Of a stretch of 64,000 nucleotides of DNA, positions 38,601 through 47,028 are shown piece by piece. Source of the DNA: Candidatus Zhuqueibacterota bacterium (GTDB lineage Bacteria; Zhuqueibacterota; Zhuqueibacteria; Residuimicrobiales; Oceaniaggregativiventaceae); contig WJME01000304.1 in the NCBI GenBank assembly GCA_014728115.1, forward strand, positions 62,001-126,000, given 5' to 3'. How positions within the stretch are numbered: the first letter of the stretch is position 1; each line of letters begins with the position of its first letter. Below the pieces are notes generated by a model, which saw only the letters and a list, made by a program, of their open reading frames with translations, was not told the origin of the DNA and made no database searches. The position numbers and the translations under genes were made by a program.

Positions 38601-39643
38601 ACAAAGCGGTTATAGACACCATGACTCCGGATTCTCTTCAGGCTTTGAGCAAAACCATGTTATCCGGACACATTGAAAAAGAACATCACCCCTGGAGTTC
38701 ATTCCAGGGAGAGGCCTTTGTCAAGGTTCTCGATGCAAGATCTAAAAAAACCTATACCAGCGATGTCGGGCAAACCGTCAGTTATAGCCTGCCCGGGAAC
38801 CCGGTGTTTCAGGGCAACGTACCCGTTGAAAATGGCCGCTTTAATACGACCTTTATTGTGCCCAAAGACATTCACTATGGCGGCACCGATGGCCGCATCA
38901 GCCTCTATTTTCATGACGATCAGGCCGGGGGCACCGGAGTGCTGGAAAATATCCCGGTAGGAGGCACCGCTATCGATCTCGTGGATCATCAGGGACCCGA
39001 GATCACCTGTAGGATGCGCGAGAACCCTTTTGCGCCAGGAGATTTTATCAACCCCACCGTTCCCCTGACCATTCGCATCGCCGATTCGCTCAGCGGCATC
39101 AATATTGCCGGCGATATCGGCCATCAGATCACCGTGACCTTTGATGATCAAGAGTCCGAGATGTTGAATGTCACGGATCAGTTTCATTACGATGCAGACA
39201 GTTATACCACCGGCCAGGTCATCCTTCATATGCCCGAACTGGATCCGGGCGAACACACCCTGCGCATCAAGGCATGGGACAATTCCAACAATTCCTCTAT
39301 CCTGGATACCTGGTTCACTCTGGTCAGCGATTCCAGCCTGACCATCCGCAATCTGCTCAACTATCCCAACCCCATGACCGACGAGACGCAATTCACATTC
39401 GAAATCAGTCAGGACAGCGAGGTCAGACTGCGCATCTTTACTGCCACCGGCCGCCTGATCTGCGAAATGGGCCCATTCTATTGCCCCCTGGGCTTTAACA
39501 CCCTCCCGGTGACCTGGGACGCCACCGATCAGGATGGCGACCCCATAGCCAACGGTCTCTATTTCTATAAACTCGACTGCCACTCACAATGGAACGAGAA
39601 CGAAACCGTCAGCAAAATCGGCAAAGTGATTGTGGCGAGATAG
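35672..39643 (+). CDS. PorU-like C25 cysteine peptidase, T9SS sortase candidate, copy 2
   Basis: 1323 residues, tandem paralogue of the preceding gene with the same domain order. ATG 35672 starts a good signal peptide (ALRICAMVSFCMGIWCLAWP) and has AAGGA upstream; a start at 35600 would place 24 charged residues before it. Catalytic His843 in NYIGHGNDELW and Cys878 in AATCSFGWW are both kept, and the C-terminal module NLLNYPNPMTDETQ...ATGRLICEMGP...GLYFYKL is nearly the same as in copy 1. Long stretches such as IYKIDGKTLSEAG and DFYSEALKLEGLRETLNP are identical, while the first 200 residues diverge. Both copies look active. Confidence 0.85.
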   Translation: MALRICAMVSFCMGIWCLAWPGQIRSISNSDTDLVLEITPGLDRIDTLSINNQQFLNFYFDDHQYPESAGSPSIPFQKISLGIPPRGDINFTILDIKTTKLTSSNIAPVPELVKQEIGSDYRYAIDRNHPGWSRPNQPVKVGAPYWFRGQRMADLRVSSILFDPASEIELITNIRIRISFPSSSPTITRISKDESLYRALVFNYDQARGWRQTRSSSLTKSRSRIVQTGEWLKIIIRGDGLDTMEGIYKIDGKTLSEAGFPTATLDPSTLQLFNNGGRELPRNVETSRPDSLIENPIRVIGAEDGRLDPADYILFYGRSLTGVEYDSETGKWQHYIHHYSHDNVYWLRVGQEKGLRMAEMPSQYTPGMAVESSFRDLVFIEQELHNLLHSGFEWFGPQLNKQKATVSQPLNMPDAIPGAEAEFRFRMASHSKGSHSYSFACNGNPLGSLSLSGHPEFYYTGRKITKDTGSLQAGQNTLSIRYHNPQDISVSYVDWMEIEYDRAFFAQNDQLIFNAPLRSGAAAYEIPGFSRSDIQVYDITDIHDIRKITQPHISGNTVRFTAETDPEHPRRLIALTPGAYRNVTEIKREIPDPLRTPNDIDYIIITHDDFYSEALKLEGLRETLNPHDRLQTEVVKISHIIDSFSWGIPDALAVRDFLVFADQHWDHPQYVLLFGDGHYDYKSILKTFAPNLILPFETLDNTEFDSRPADDWFVYTQGAKSGVQMAIGRLPVQTPEQAHQVVEKIIAYETSNDAGSWRKTITTIADDELHTGGKVEYELLHTSQSEDLAEHHTPALLDVQKIYLVEYPAVRTASVSGVTKPAATSELLECINKGSLIINYIGHGNDELWSHERLLVQSTHLDAIETGPRQALWFAATCSFGWWDQTQRQSFAENILLKPEQGAIASISSARESYSHNNAYFNTTFYDFLFSDYPQSGQTLRIGDAILLAKHKMSSRTTTEKYHLFGDPAMRLRPPKHKAVIDTMTPDSLQALSKTMLSGHIEKEHHPWSSFQGEAFVKVLDARSKKTYTSDVGQTVSYSLPGNPVFQGNVPVENGRFNTTFIVPKDIHYGGTDGRISLYFHDDQAGGTGVLENIPVGGTAIDLVDHQGPEITCRMRENPFAPGDFINPTVPLTIRIADSLSGINIAGDIGHQITVTFDDQESEMLNVTDQFHYDADSYTTGQVILHMPELDPGEHTLRIKAWDNSNNSSILDTWFTLVSDSSLTIRNLLNYPNPMTDETQFTFEISQDSEVRLRIFTATGRLICEMGPFYCPLGFNTLPVTWDATDQDGDPIANGLYFYKLDCHSQWNENETVSKIGKVIVAR

Positions 39644-39670
39644 TTTGTGGTTTGTCGTTTGTCGTTCGTC

Positions 39671-39975
39671 GTTCGTAGTTTCGGCTTTAGCCGGTTAAGA
39701 TACCAGCTAAAGATCATTGCGAAATAGTTTGCAGTCAAATATATTATCTCTAGGTTCGTAGTTCCGGCTTTAGCCGGTTAAGATACCAGCTAAAGATCAT
39801 TGTGAAATAGTTTGCAGTCAAATATATTATCTCTGGGTTCGTAGTTCCGGCTTTAGCCGGTTAAGATACCAGCTAAAGATCATTGCGAAATAGTTTGCAG
39901 TCAAATATATTATCTCTAGGTTCATAGTTCCGGCTTTAGCCGGTTAAGATACCAGCTAAAGCTGGAACTACAAAC
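39671..39975. repeat. 83-base tandem REP array upstream of the RAYT gene
   Basis: Units start at 39671, 39754, 39837 and 39920, exactly 83 bases apart; the last is partial. Each has TTCCGGCTTTAGCCGG followed by CCAGCTAAAG, and the last copy completes this as CCAGCTAAAGCTGGAACTAC, the inverted partner of GTAGTTCCGGCTTTAGCCGG. Units differ at only a few positions. The rest of the 39644-40186 gap is AT-rich with nothing else supported. Confidence 0.85.
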
Positions 39976-40186
39976 TATAACCCAAATCCATTATAAAAAC
40001 ATTGTATAATTAAAATATCTTCTAAATAAAAATAAATTTTCTTGCAAAAATAACATATTTTTACTATTTTTAACAAATTTAATGTTGGTCCCGTTGACAA
40101 ACGACCATCAAATCAACACCCATAAAGAATAACGATATTTTCACGATTTCGTGTTTTACTATCCCTGCTAAAAAGAGTATCCTCCC

Positions 40187-40786
40187 ATGTATGACTGGCA
40201 CAAATACACTCCCGAACAACAGCGACAAATTTTGAGCGAGCGTAAACGCAGGCACTATCCATGGCATTCTCCTCCCCATTTCAATTTCAAACATCAGCTG
40301 TATCACCTCATTGCGTCGTGTTATTATCACCAGCCTTTTATCGGCTATTCGATGGAGCGGTTGACATCGTTTTCCAGTTCTTTACACGACTTTTTTAAGA
40401 CAGAGCAGGTCAAGGTCTATGCCTGGTGTGTCCTGCCCAACCATTATCATACACTGATTCGATGTGAAAATTTCACATTTTTATCAAAAGAACTGGGAAA
40501 ATTACATGGCCGTACAGCTTATGCATGGAATGGTGAAGAAAATCAACGGGGAAGAAAAGTGTTTAATCATTGTTCAGATCGTGCTATACGCAGTGAAAGA
40601 CATTTTTGGGTGACCATCAATTATATCCACCATAATCCTGTTCATCACAAAACAACCAAAAATTGGAAACACTGGCCCTTTTCGAGCCTGCATGAATTTA
40701 TAGATAAACTGGGGTATGAAAAAGTAAAACAAATCTGGAAAGATTATCCCTTGCTCGATTATGGCAAAGGATGGGATGAGTTTTAG
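40187..40786 (+). CDS. REP-associated tyrosine transposase (RAYT), IS200/IS605-like Y1 family
   Basis: Single-domain HUH nuclease of 199 residues that nicks and joins single-stranded DNA at REP hairpins. The metal-binding HUH motif is in LPNHYHTLIR (near residue 87); the catalytic tyrosine is expected in INYIHHNPVHH (near 145). The C-terminal PLLDYGKGWDEF is typical of this transposase group. No terminal IS ends are visible; instead palindromes with TAGTTCC(A/G)GCTTTAGC flank it on both sides, the layout of domesticated RAYTs. Alone in its orientation group, with no partner gene. Confidence 0.88.
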   Translation: MYDWHKYTPEQQRQILSERKRRHYPWHSPPHFNFKHQLYHLIASCYYHQPFIGYSMERLTSFSSSLHDFFKTEQVKVYAWCVLPNHYHTLIRCENFTFLSKELGKLHGRTAYAWNGEENQRGRKVFNHCSDRAIRSERHFWVTINYIHHNPVHHKTTKNWKHWPFSSLHEFIDKLGYEKVKQIWKDYPLLDYGKGWDEF

Positions 40787-40812
40787 CTCATAGCTCATAG
40801 TTCGTACTTCCA

Positions 40813-40894
40813 GTTCGTAGTTCCAGCTTTAGCTGGATGAGTTTGTAGTTCCAGCTTTAGCTGGATGAGTTTGTAGTTCCAGCTTTAGCTGGAC
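40813..40894. repeat. 28-base tandem REP array downstream of the RAYT gene
   Basis: Three direct copies (40813, 40841 and 40869) of GTTTGTAGTTCCAGCTTTAG plus CTGGATGA, the first starting GTTCG. Each contains the palindrome CCAGCTTTAGCTGG, with a core shared by the upstream 83-base array. It begins 27 bases after the transposase stop. Confidence 0.85.
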
Positions 40895-40982
40895 GGAACC
40901 AACGATAATCCTTGATGTTTAATCCATAATTCACTATTCTTGAACTCAATTCCAAACCATCCCATTGATTTCTGAGGAACTG

Positions 40983-43859
40983 ATGAGAAAAACCATATTC
41001 TTTGTATTTCTGTTCGCTTGCATGCTCTTTGGCCAGAACACCGAATTTCGCGCCACCTGGGTCATTACCTGGAACTATATCAGCCGCGGGGCTTCTGTCG
41101 AAAGCAACAAGGCTCGTATCCGCTCGATCCTCGATGATCACGTGACGGCCAATATGAATGCCGTGCTCTGGCAGGTGCGCCAGAGCGGTACAGCCTATTA
41201 TGAATCGTCGTATGAGCCGTGGGGCTATTACGCCGGCTCGCGCAATCCGGGATTCGATCCCCTGGCCTATACGATCGAGCAAGCCCATGCGCGCGGACTC
41301 GAAGTACATGCCTGGGTCAACACATTTCACACCTCCAGCACCGCTGCCGGTGCCCCGGCGGCCGAGCATCCGGAATGGGTGTGTACCAATGCCGATGGCC
41401 GGCCCATGACCAGCTACCGTTGCCTGTCGCCCGGACTCGCCCCGGTGCGGCAATACACTACCGATGTGATACGAGAGATCGTGCAAAACTATGATATCGA
41501 CGGCCTTCATCTCGACTTTATTCGCTGGAACGAATACGACGACGATGACATGACCGACGCAGTCTCACCGGAACAGGAAATCCGCGTGCTGGATGGCCAG
41601 TTTATCGAACAGCAACAGCTCAAAAAAATTCTCCCCGGCACCGAATCCAGTCGATTTATCTATGATGTCGAACATCCGGCCAGCGGCGGCATACCTGATG
41701 GCTTTCCCAGCTGGGGTGAATGGCGGCGATGGACCGTGACCGAACAGGTGCGCATGATTCATGCGGCCATCCAGGAGCTCAAGCCCTGGGTGCGGTTGTC
41801 GGTCGCTGCGCTGGGCAATTACAACTGGGGCGGCTGGAATGGCTATCATACCGTGTTCCAGGATGCCGCCCTGTGGTTCAATGAAGGAATGATTGATCAG
41901 CTGACTCCGATGCACTATCACTGGATTTCCGAAAAACAGTTCTACAGCATGCTGGTCGGTCCGGCCGGCGACAGCAACTATATTGCCTGCTGGGGACGCT
42001 ATATTCAACCCGGCATCGAAGCCGGACGCCTTTTTTCAACCGGTCCCGGCTCTTATGTTCTCGAGAGCTATAATCGCATGGACGAACACATCGATATCGT
42101 CAAGAAACTGCGCACAGTACCCTGGAACGACGGCTTTCAGTTTTTCAGCCAGGCCACCTGGCTCGACAACAATTACTGGGAACGTGCGGCAAACACGTTT
42201 TTCGACCAACCCACCAAGATTCGGGCCACCGGCCTGATCGATGACACGCCTCCCGATGCCCCCCAGCTTTCGGTGACCATGCTCGATACCTTTCGCTATG
42301 AGATCAGCATCACGCCCGCAGATACCACAAAAGCGCACTGGGTGCTCGTGTACCGTACGGACAGCCCTGTGCCCAGCGCAGACTTTGATCTTGTCCGCAA
42401 ACGCCTCTTTGCCAAAGGCACAGTTACATTTATCGATACCGTGCTGACCGGCACTTTTAAGGAGAAATATTATGGCGCCACCACAGCCGACCGGTTCTGG
42501 AATGAATCGCCCATGTCCGAGCCCTATGGTACGGTCCCTATTCCGCCCTATTCATATACTCCGGAGGTCATAGAGCCCAACCTGGTCATGCAGCAGGATG
42601 ACGGCATCTATGCCGAATGGTCACCCGTCCCCGAGCCCGGGCTCTGCGCCGGATATCGCATCTATGGCAAGAGCATGGACAGCGACTGGCTCTTGCTCAA
42701 ATCCGAAGCCGAGTTGCCGGCCGACAGCACCCGCGTGCTGCTGCAGGATCTGAACCTGGGCGACTGGCTAATCCGCGTCCAGGCCGTGGGCAAGGGCCCC
42801 AAAGCCCTGGAATCAATGGATTCCACGCCTCTGGCCACCGGCGGTAACGAACAAAATCGCATCCTCATTGTCAATGCCTTTACCGCCCGCAACGGTTCCT
42901 GGCAGCAGCCGGGGCACCCGTTCATAGCCCGCGTGGCTGAATCGCTATCCCGACTGGGGTATTCCTATGCCTCGATTTCGCTCAATGGCCTCGATCAATT
43001 GCTGGTGGATCCCCGGGAGTATGATGCTCTGATCTGGCTCACCGGCGATCAGGGTACCGGCGAGGACCTCATCACCTTGAATGACTTTCCTTATTTGTCC
43101 GGATTCCTGCGCCAGGGAGGGCAGCTGCTGCTTTCCGGCAGCAATATCGGCAACAACCTGGATGAGCAAGGATCTCCCAGGAGCAAGGGATTTATGGAAA
43201 CGTATTTAAAAACCGGGTATGTCAGCGACGGTATGCTGGGAAATGGTTATGCAGTGCAGGGAATGGATGAGACGCTGTTCAGCGGCGTGAACATTGCCCT
43301 CGATGACGGTACTAACGGCTTTGATGTCCGCTATCCGGATATTTATACCCCGGTGGGCGGCAGCATTCCCTGCCTGGTCTATGAAGACGGCTCTTCCGTA
43401 GCCGGACTCTATTACGAGGGTCCTGTCACCAGCGCCACCGAATCTGCGCGTATTATCAGCCTGGGCTTTCCTTTTGAGACCCTTACCGATCCCGCAGACA
43501 TGGATGAATTTGTCAGCGCGGCACTGGCAGCTTTTGACTTTCCGACACGCACCCGCGTGGAGCAGGGAGAAAAAATCGTGACCGGATTCGAGCTTTATCC
43601 GGCCTATCCCAATCCCTTTAACAGCCAGACCACCCTGAAATTCGAGTTGCCGCATCAGGCTCAAGTCAGTCTCGTGGTCTATAACACCCGGGGTCAGCAG
43701 GTGGCGGTGCTGTTGCAACAAGACACGCATGCCGCCGGTTCGTACTCTGTGACCTGGCAAATCGCTGACCAGGCCTCTGGGATCTATTATGCCCGGTTTA
43801 CAGTAGATGACGGTCAGCAAAAAGCGTCACAATTGATAAAGATGCTGTATCTAAAATAG
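40983..43859 (+). CDS. Secreted GHL10-type glycoside hydrolase with T9SS-like C-terminal sorting domain
   Basis: 958 residues from ATG 40983 (GAGGA upstream) with signal peptide (TIFFVFLFACMLFGQ). The catalytic TIM barrel (about 20-400) is of the family 10-like / DUF187 group: FRATWVITWNYI, GLEVHAWVNTFH, IDGLHLDFIRWNEYD and LSVAALGNYNWGGW. Then come fibronectin-like segments, a glutamine-amidotransferase-like flavodoxin fold region (LIWLTGDQGTGEDL) and a last module FELYPAYPNPFNSQTTLKFELP...GIYYARF, a T9SS type A tail. It is thus a plausible cargo of the PorU-like proteases upstream. Substrate unknown. Confidence 0.82.
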   Translation: MRKTIFFVFLFACMLFGQNTEFRATWVITWNYISRGASVESNKARIRSILDDHVTANMNAVLWQVRQSGTAYYESSYEPWGYYAGSRNPGFDPLAYTIEQAHARGLEVHAWVNTFHTSSTAAGAPAAEHPEWVCTNADGRPMTSYRCLSPGLAPVRQYTTDVIREIVQNYDIDGLHLDFIRWNEYDDDDMTDAVSPEQEIRVLDGQFIEQQQLKKILPGTESSRFIYDVEHPASGGIPDGFPSWGEWRRWTVTEQVRMIHAAIQELKPWVRLSVAALGNYNWGGWNGYHTVFQDAALWFNEGMIDQLTPMHYHWISEKQFYSMLVGPAGDSNYIACWGRYIQPGIEAGRLFSTGPGSYVLESYNRMDEHIDIVKKLRTVPWNDGFQFFSQATWLDNNYWERAANTFFDQPTKIRATGLIDDTPPDAPQLSVTMLDTFRYEISITPADTTKAHWVLVYRTDSPVPSADFDLVRKRLFAKGTVTFIDTVLTGTFKEKYYGATTADRFWNESPMSEPYGTVPIPPYSYTPEVIEPNLVMQQDDGIYAEWSPVPEPGLCAGYRIYGKSMDSDWLLLKSEAELPADSTRVLLQDLNLGDWLIRVQAVGKGPKALESMDSTPLATGGNEQNRILIVNAFTARNGSWQQPGHPFIARVAESLSRLGYSYASISLNGLDQLLVDPREYDALIWLTGDQGTGEDLITLNDFPYLSGFLRQGGQLLLSGSNIGNNLDEQGSPRSKGFMETYLKTGYVSDGMLGNGYAVQGMDETLFSGVNIALDDGTNGFDVRYPDIYTPVGGSIPCLVYEDGSSVAGLYYEGPVTSATESARIISLGFPFETLTDPADMDEFVSAALAAFDFPTRTRVEQGEKIVTGFELYPAYPNPFNSQTTLKFELPHQAQVSLVVYNTRGQQVAVLLQQDTHAAGSYSVTWQIADQASGIYYARFTVDDGQQKASQLIKMLYLK

Positions 43860-43864
43860 AATTT

Positions 43865-43900
43865 TTCGGGCTGGATCCATCCCTGGAGATTCAGCCCGAA
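43865..43900. terminator. Hairpin after the GHL10 gene
   Basis: TTCGGGCTG (43865-43873) pairs with CAGCCCGAA (43892-43900) five bases after the stop; the plus-strand T tract is missing while the minus strand has AAAAATT, so termination on either strand is uncertain. Confidence 0.4.
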
Positions 43901-44033
43901 TCAAGTATTAAACCACATAACAAGAGACATTGCGTTTTTGGTATGAGGATACTTTGAATTGTAGTTATTGAGTTATTGTATTTATCATTTGAATATATTA
44001 AATTTGATTCAATAATATCTATTCCGAGTATAA

Positions 44034-44426
44034 ATGACAAAAGAAGAACATATACAGTATTGGCAGGATAGTGCCGATCACGACCTGGAATCTGCTGAAA
44101 CGATACTCCAATCCGGCAAATATGATTGGGCGCTGTTTATCGGACATCTGGCATTGGAAAAGGTTTTAAAAGCGGTCTTTGTTGCAAAAAATGAAAACAA
44201 AATCCCTCCCAAGCTTCATAATCTTGTCAGGCTAGCCGAGTTATCCAATATCGAGTTAGATGAAAAACAGAGGTTTGATCTCGACAAAATCAATGATTTT
44301 AACATACAAACACGGTATCCAGATTACAAATTTGAATTTTACAAAAGGTGTGACCAAAAGTTTGCCAATAAGCAATTAGAAATCATCAAGGATTATTTTA
44401 TATGGTTCAAATCCCTGACAAAGTAA
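44034..44426 (+). CDS. HEPN domain protein
   Basis: 130-residue all-helical HEPN domain (EEHIQYWQDSADHDLESAETIL, FIGHLALEKVLKAVFV, KLHNLVRLAEL, IQTRYPDYKFEF). HEPN proteins of this group pair with a minimal nucleotidyltransferase, either as toxin or as partner in a two-gene module. It overlaps the MNT gene by 25 bases. The RX4-6H ribonuclease motif of active HEPN toxins is not clearly present, so toxicity is uncertain. AT-richer than its neighbours, which hints at transfer. Confidence 0.8.
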   Translation: MTKEEHIQYWQDSADHDLESAETILQSGKYDWALFIGHLALEKVLKAVFVAKNENKIPPKLHNLVRLAELSNIELDEKQRFDLDKINDFNIQTRYPDYKFEFYKRCDQKFANKQLEIIKDYFIWFKSLTK

Positions 44427-44719
44427 AAGATACCATTGAAAACTATCTTTTAGCCTTGAAACAAAATAATATACCCATAAAAGAAGCGATTCTTTTTGGA
44501 AGTTATGCAAAGGGTAATCCTTCTGAATGGAGCGATATTGATATTGCTTTGGTTTCTGAGATATTTAAGGGGAACAGAATCGAGGATAAGGATAAAATCA
44601 GAAAAATCACACTTGCCGTCAGTAGCGAGATCGAGGTCATGCCTTTTTCACCAAAAGACTATAAATCGGAAAATCCACTGGTCAAGGAAATCAAAACAAC
44701 TGGAATCAAACTTGTCTGA
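44402..44719 (+). CDS. Minimal nucleotidyltransferase (MNT) domain protein
   Basis: 105 residues with the nucleotidyltransferase signature LFGSYAKGNPSEWSDIDIAL (GS and paired Asp residues for metal binding). A later acidic residue in SSEIEVMPF may be the third ligand. In characterised HepT/MntA pairs the nucleotidyltransferase AMPylates the HEPN toxin and so acts as antitoxin. The pair here matches that gene order, HEPN first. It starts inside the HEPN gene, so the two are co-translated. Confidence 0.82.
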   Translation: MVQIPDKVKDTIENYLLALKQNNIPIKEAILFGSYAKGNPSEWSDIDIALVSEIFKGNRIEDKDKIRKITLAVSSEIEVMPFSPKDYKSENPLVKEIKTTGIKLV

Positions 44720-44760
44720 GATCCATTTCACCCTCTGTTTTACATCCGAGTTTCAAATTT

Positions 44761-47028
44761 CTATTTCACCACTTGCGGCTTTTCATCCAACACTTCCCGC
44801 ACCTTGTGGGCGATTTCTGAAAGCGTAAAAGGTTTGGATAAAAAGGCGATCTCTTTGCCATTGCCCGACGTGGACGAGATGATATTGCTGGCATAACCAG
44901 ACATATAGAGTACCTTGAGCGACGGCTTTTGCTGTTGCAATCGCTCTCTGAGCTCGGCACCGCTCATGTGCGGCATAATAATATCGGTCACCAAAAGATC
45001 GATGTCTTTGATGCGCTTTTCGCATATGACCAATGCTTCGCCTCCATGCCGGGCATCCAGAACTTTATAGCCCAGCATCTTTAACATGCGTGACGTCAGG
45101 CTGCACACATCTTCTTCATCTTCCACCACCAGCACGGTTTCGGTTCCTCTGGGAACATTTTGCTCCTCTGCCTCGGCGATATCATCGAGGGGATCTTGAA
45201 CCATTGGAAAGAAAATATTAAAGGTCGTGCCGTTTTCAGAATCTGAACGTATATTGATCACACCGTGATGTTGCTTGACGATGCCAAAGGCCGTGGCCAG
45301 ACCCAGGCCACTGCCCTTTTCCTTGGTGGTAAAAAAAGGTTCAAAAATTTTTTCTTTCAAACCCTCGGGGATCCCCTCACCATCATCACATACGGTGAGC
45401 ACCACATGCTCGCCGGGCTCGGCACAAAAGGGAGGTCGGCATTCATCCGCGTTCAGGGTTTGGTTATAGGTGCGGATCGTTAAATTGCCGCCTTGTGGCA
45501 TGGCATCGCGGGCATTGACCACCAGATTGATCAAAACCTGCTCGATTTGTCCCGGATCAGCCTTGATGGCACCAATGGAATCATCCAGATCGGTCTTGAG
45601 GCTGATATCTTCGCCCAGCAGCCGGTGCAAGAGTTTGATCATGTCACTGACCACGGTATTGAGATCGATGACTTTGGCTTCCTCGAGTTCGCGGTGGCTG
45701 AATGCCAGCAATTGTCGGGTGAGGTTGGCGCCGCGTTTTATCGCTTTTTGGATGGCCTGAGCATTGCTATAAAGCGGATCGTTTTCATCCACCTGAGTCA
45801 GGATCAATTCGCTATAGCCGTTAATAATGGTCAACAGATTGTTAAAATCGTGTGCGACACCTCCTGCAAGGCGTCCGATGGCTTCCATCTTTTGCGCCTG
45901 ATGGAACTGTTTTTCCAGATAGACTTCGTGCGTCACATCGCGCTTGACAGCCACGAAATTGATGATCTGTTTATTGCGATTCCTGATCGGTGATAGGGTG
46001 GCTTCTTCTTCGAACAAGGTGCCGTTTTTACGTTTGTTGATAAAATGCCCGCGCCAGGTGTTGCCGCTCATCAGAGTCTCCCACAGATCCCGGTAAAACG
46101 CCCGGTTATGCTTGCCGCTCTTGAAAATTGAGGGCGTAGACCCGACAACCTCATCTTTGGAAAATCCACTGATGCGCAATAATGCGGGATTGACATAGAG
46201 AATTTTACCGTCGACATCGGTGATCATGATGCTCTCGCCTGCCTGTTCGATCGCCGTGGCAAGGCGCACATGTTCGGCCTCGGCCTGATTCCGTTCGCGA
46301 GCGTCGCGGGCGAAAATGAGGATAAATTCGAGTCCCTTGGACATGAAATAGTTGGCCGTGAGTTCGACCGGTATCAGCGTGCCGTCTTTGTGAGAAAAAA
46401 CAGTCTCGACAGACCAACTTTTGTCTTTGCGAATCTGATCCATCATCTCTTGCCAGTTCTCATTTCCCAGCGCCGGATCGAGATCTATGATACGCTTGCT
46501 GCTAAATTCTTGCAGTTCGTATCCCAACAGATTTAATCCTGATTCATTGACCCACGAAAACCGGCCATCCTTACCCACCCAATACATGGCAAGGGAGGCA
46601 TTATCCACAGCGAATTTTGTCAGACTCAGTGCCCGTTCCATACGGCGATGCCGGTTCTTTTCCGCCTGTTTACGCATGGCCCGCTGTACAGCCGGAACCA
46701 GGCGTTTGGTCTGCCGGGCTGAGACATAGTCCATTGCCCCCTCATGCAGGCATTGAACTGCCAATCCTTCGTCTGTTTGGTCGGAAAAAACGATCAGGGG
46801 AAGATCCGGGCGTTCCTTTTCCAAAGATGCGAGCGCTTTGAACAGGTCATAACCCGGAAACTTTACAGCGCTGATGATGAGATCGAAACGTTTGTTGAGA
46901 GCGGATTGCCAGTTTTTGCCCACCTCCTCCCACTCGGCAATCAGTTTGGCCGTGGAAAGATTGCTGACAATCATGTCGGTCAGATCAGAGTTGTGTTGGA
47001 TGATCAGCACACGCAACGACGCAGCCAT
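44761..47028 (-). CDS. Hybrid sensor histidine kinase: pseudo-receiver, two PAS domains, HisKA/HATPase, C-terminal receiver
   Basis: 755 residues from ATG 47028 (GAGGAG ten bases upstream); ATG 47091 would add 21 residues without a binding site. Order: receiver-like fold (1-115), PAS 1 (about 135-250), PAS 2 (about 255-375), dimerisation helix with His393 in GVAHDFNNLL, HATPase with NARDAMP, DDGEGIP and GSGLGLA, and receiver with Asp682 in VTDIIMPH and Lys in LSKPF. The N-terminal receiver lacks the acidic pocket (IIQHNSD) and the phospho-Asp (LIISAVKFPG), so it is probably not phosphorylated. No membrane helices: cytoplasmic sensor. No cognate regulator adjacent. Confidence 0.88.
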   Translation of the reverse strand: MAASLRVLIIQHNSDLTDMIVSNLSTAKLIAEWEEVGKNWQSALNKRFDLIISAVKFPGYDLFKALASLEKERPDLPLIVFSDQTDEGLAVQCLHEGAMDYVSARQTKRLVPAVQRAMRKQAEKNRHRRMERALSLTKFAVDNASLAMYWVGKDGRFSWVNESGLNLLGYELQEFSSKRIIDLDPALGNENWQEMMDQIRKDKSWSVETVFSHKDGTLIPVELTANYFMSKGLEFILIFARDARERNQAEAEHVRLATAIEQAGESIMITDVDGKILYVNPALLRISGFSKDEVVGSTPSIFKSGKHNRAFYRDLWETLMSGNTWRGHFINKRKNGTLFEEEATLSPIRNRNKQIINFVAVKRDVTHEVYLEKQFHQAQKMEAIGRLAGGVAHDFNNLLTIINGYSELILTQVDENDPLYSNAQAIQKAIKRGANLTRQLLAFSHRELEEAKVIDLNTVVSDMIKLLHRLLGEDISLKTDLDDSIGAIKADPGQIEQVLINLVVNARDAMPQGGNLTIRTYNQTLNADECRPPFCAEPGEHVVLTVCDDGEGIPEGLKEKIFEPFFTTKEKGSGLGLATAFGIVKQHHGVINIRSDSENGTTFNIFFPMVQDPLDDIAEAEEQNVPRGTETVLVVEDEEDVCSLTSRMLKMLGYKVLDARHGGEALVICEKRIKDIDLLVTDIIMPHMSGAELRERLQQQKPSLKVLYMSGYASNIISSTSGNGKEIAFLSKPFTLSEIAHKVREVLDEKPQVVK

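Noticed and set aside
39671-39975. CRISPR array
   Set aside because: The 83-base units are contiguous with no unique spacers and contain REP palindromes; no cas genes are nearby.
40187-40786. Complete IS200/IS605 insertion sequence
   Set aside because: No tnpB/iscB partner and no IS-type subterminal ends; the flanking palindromes fit a RAYT with REPs instead.
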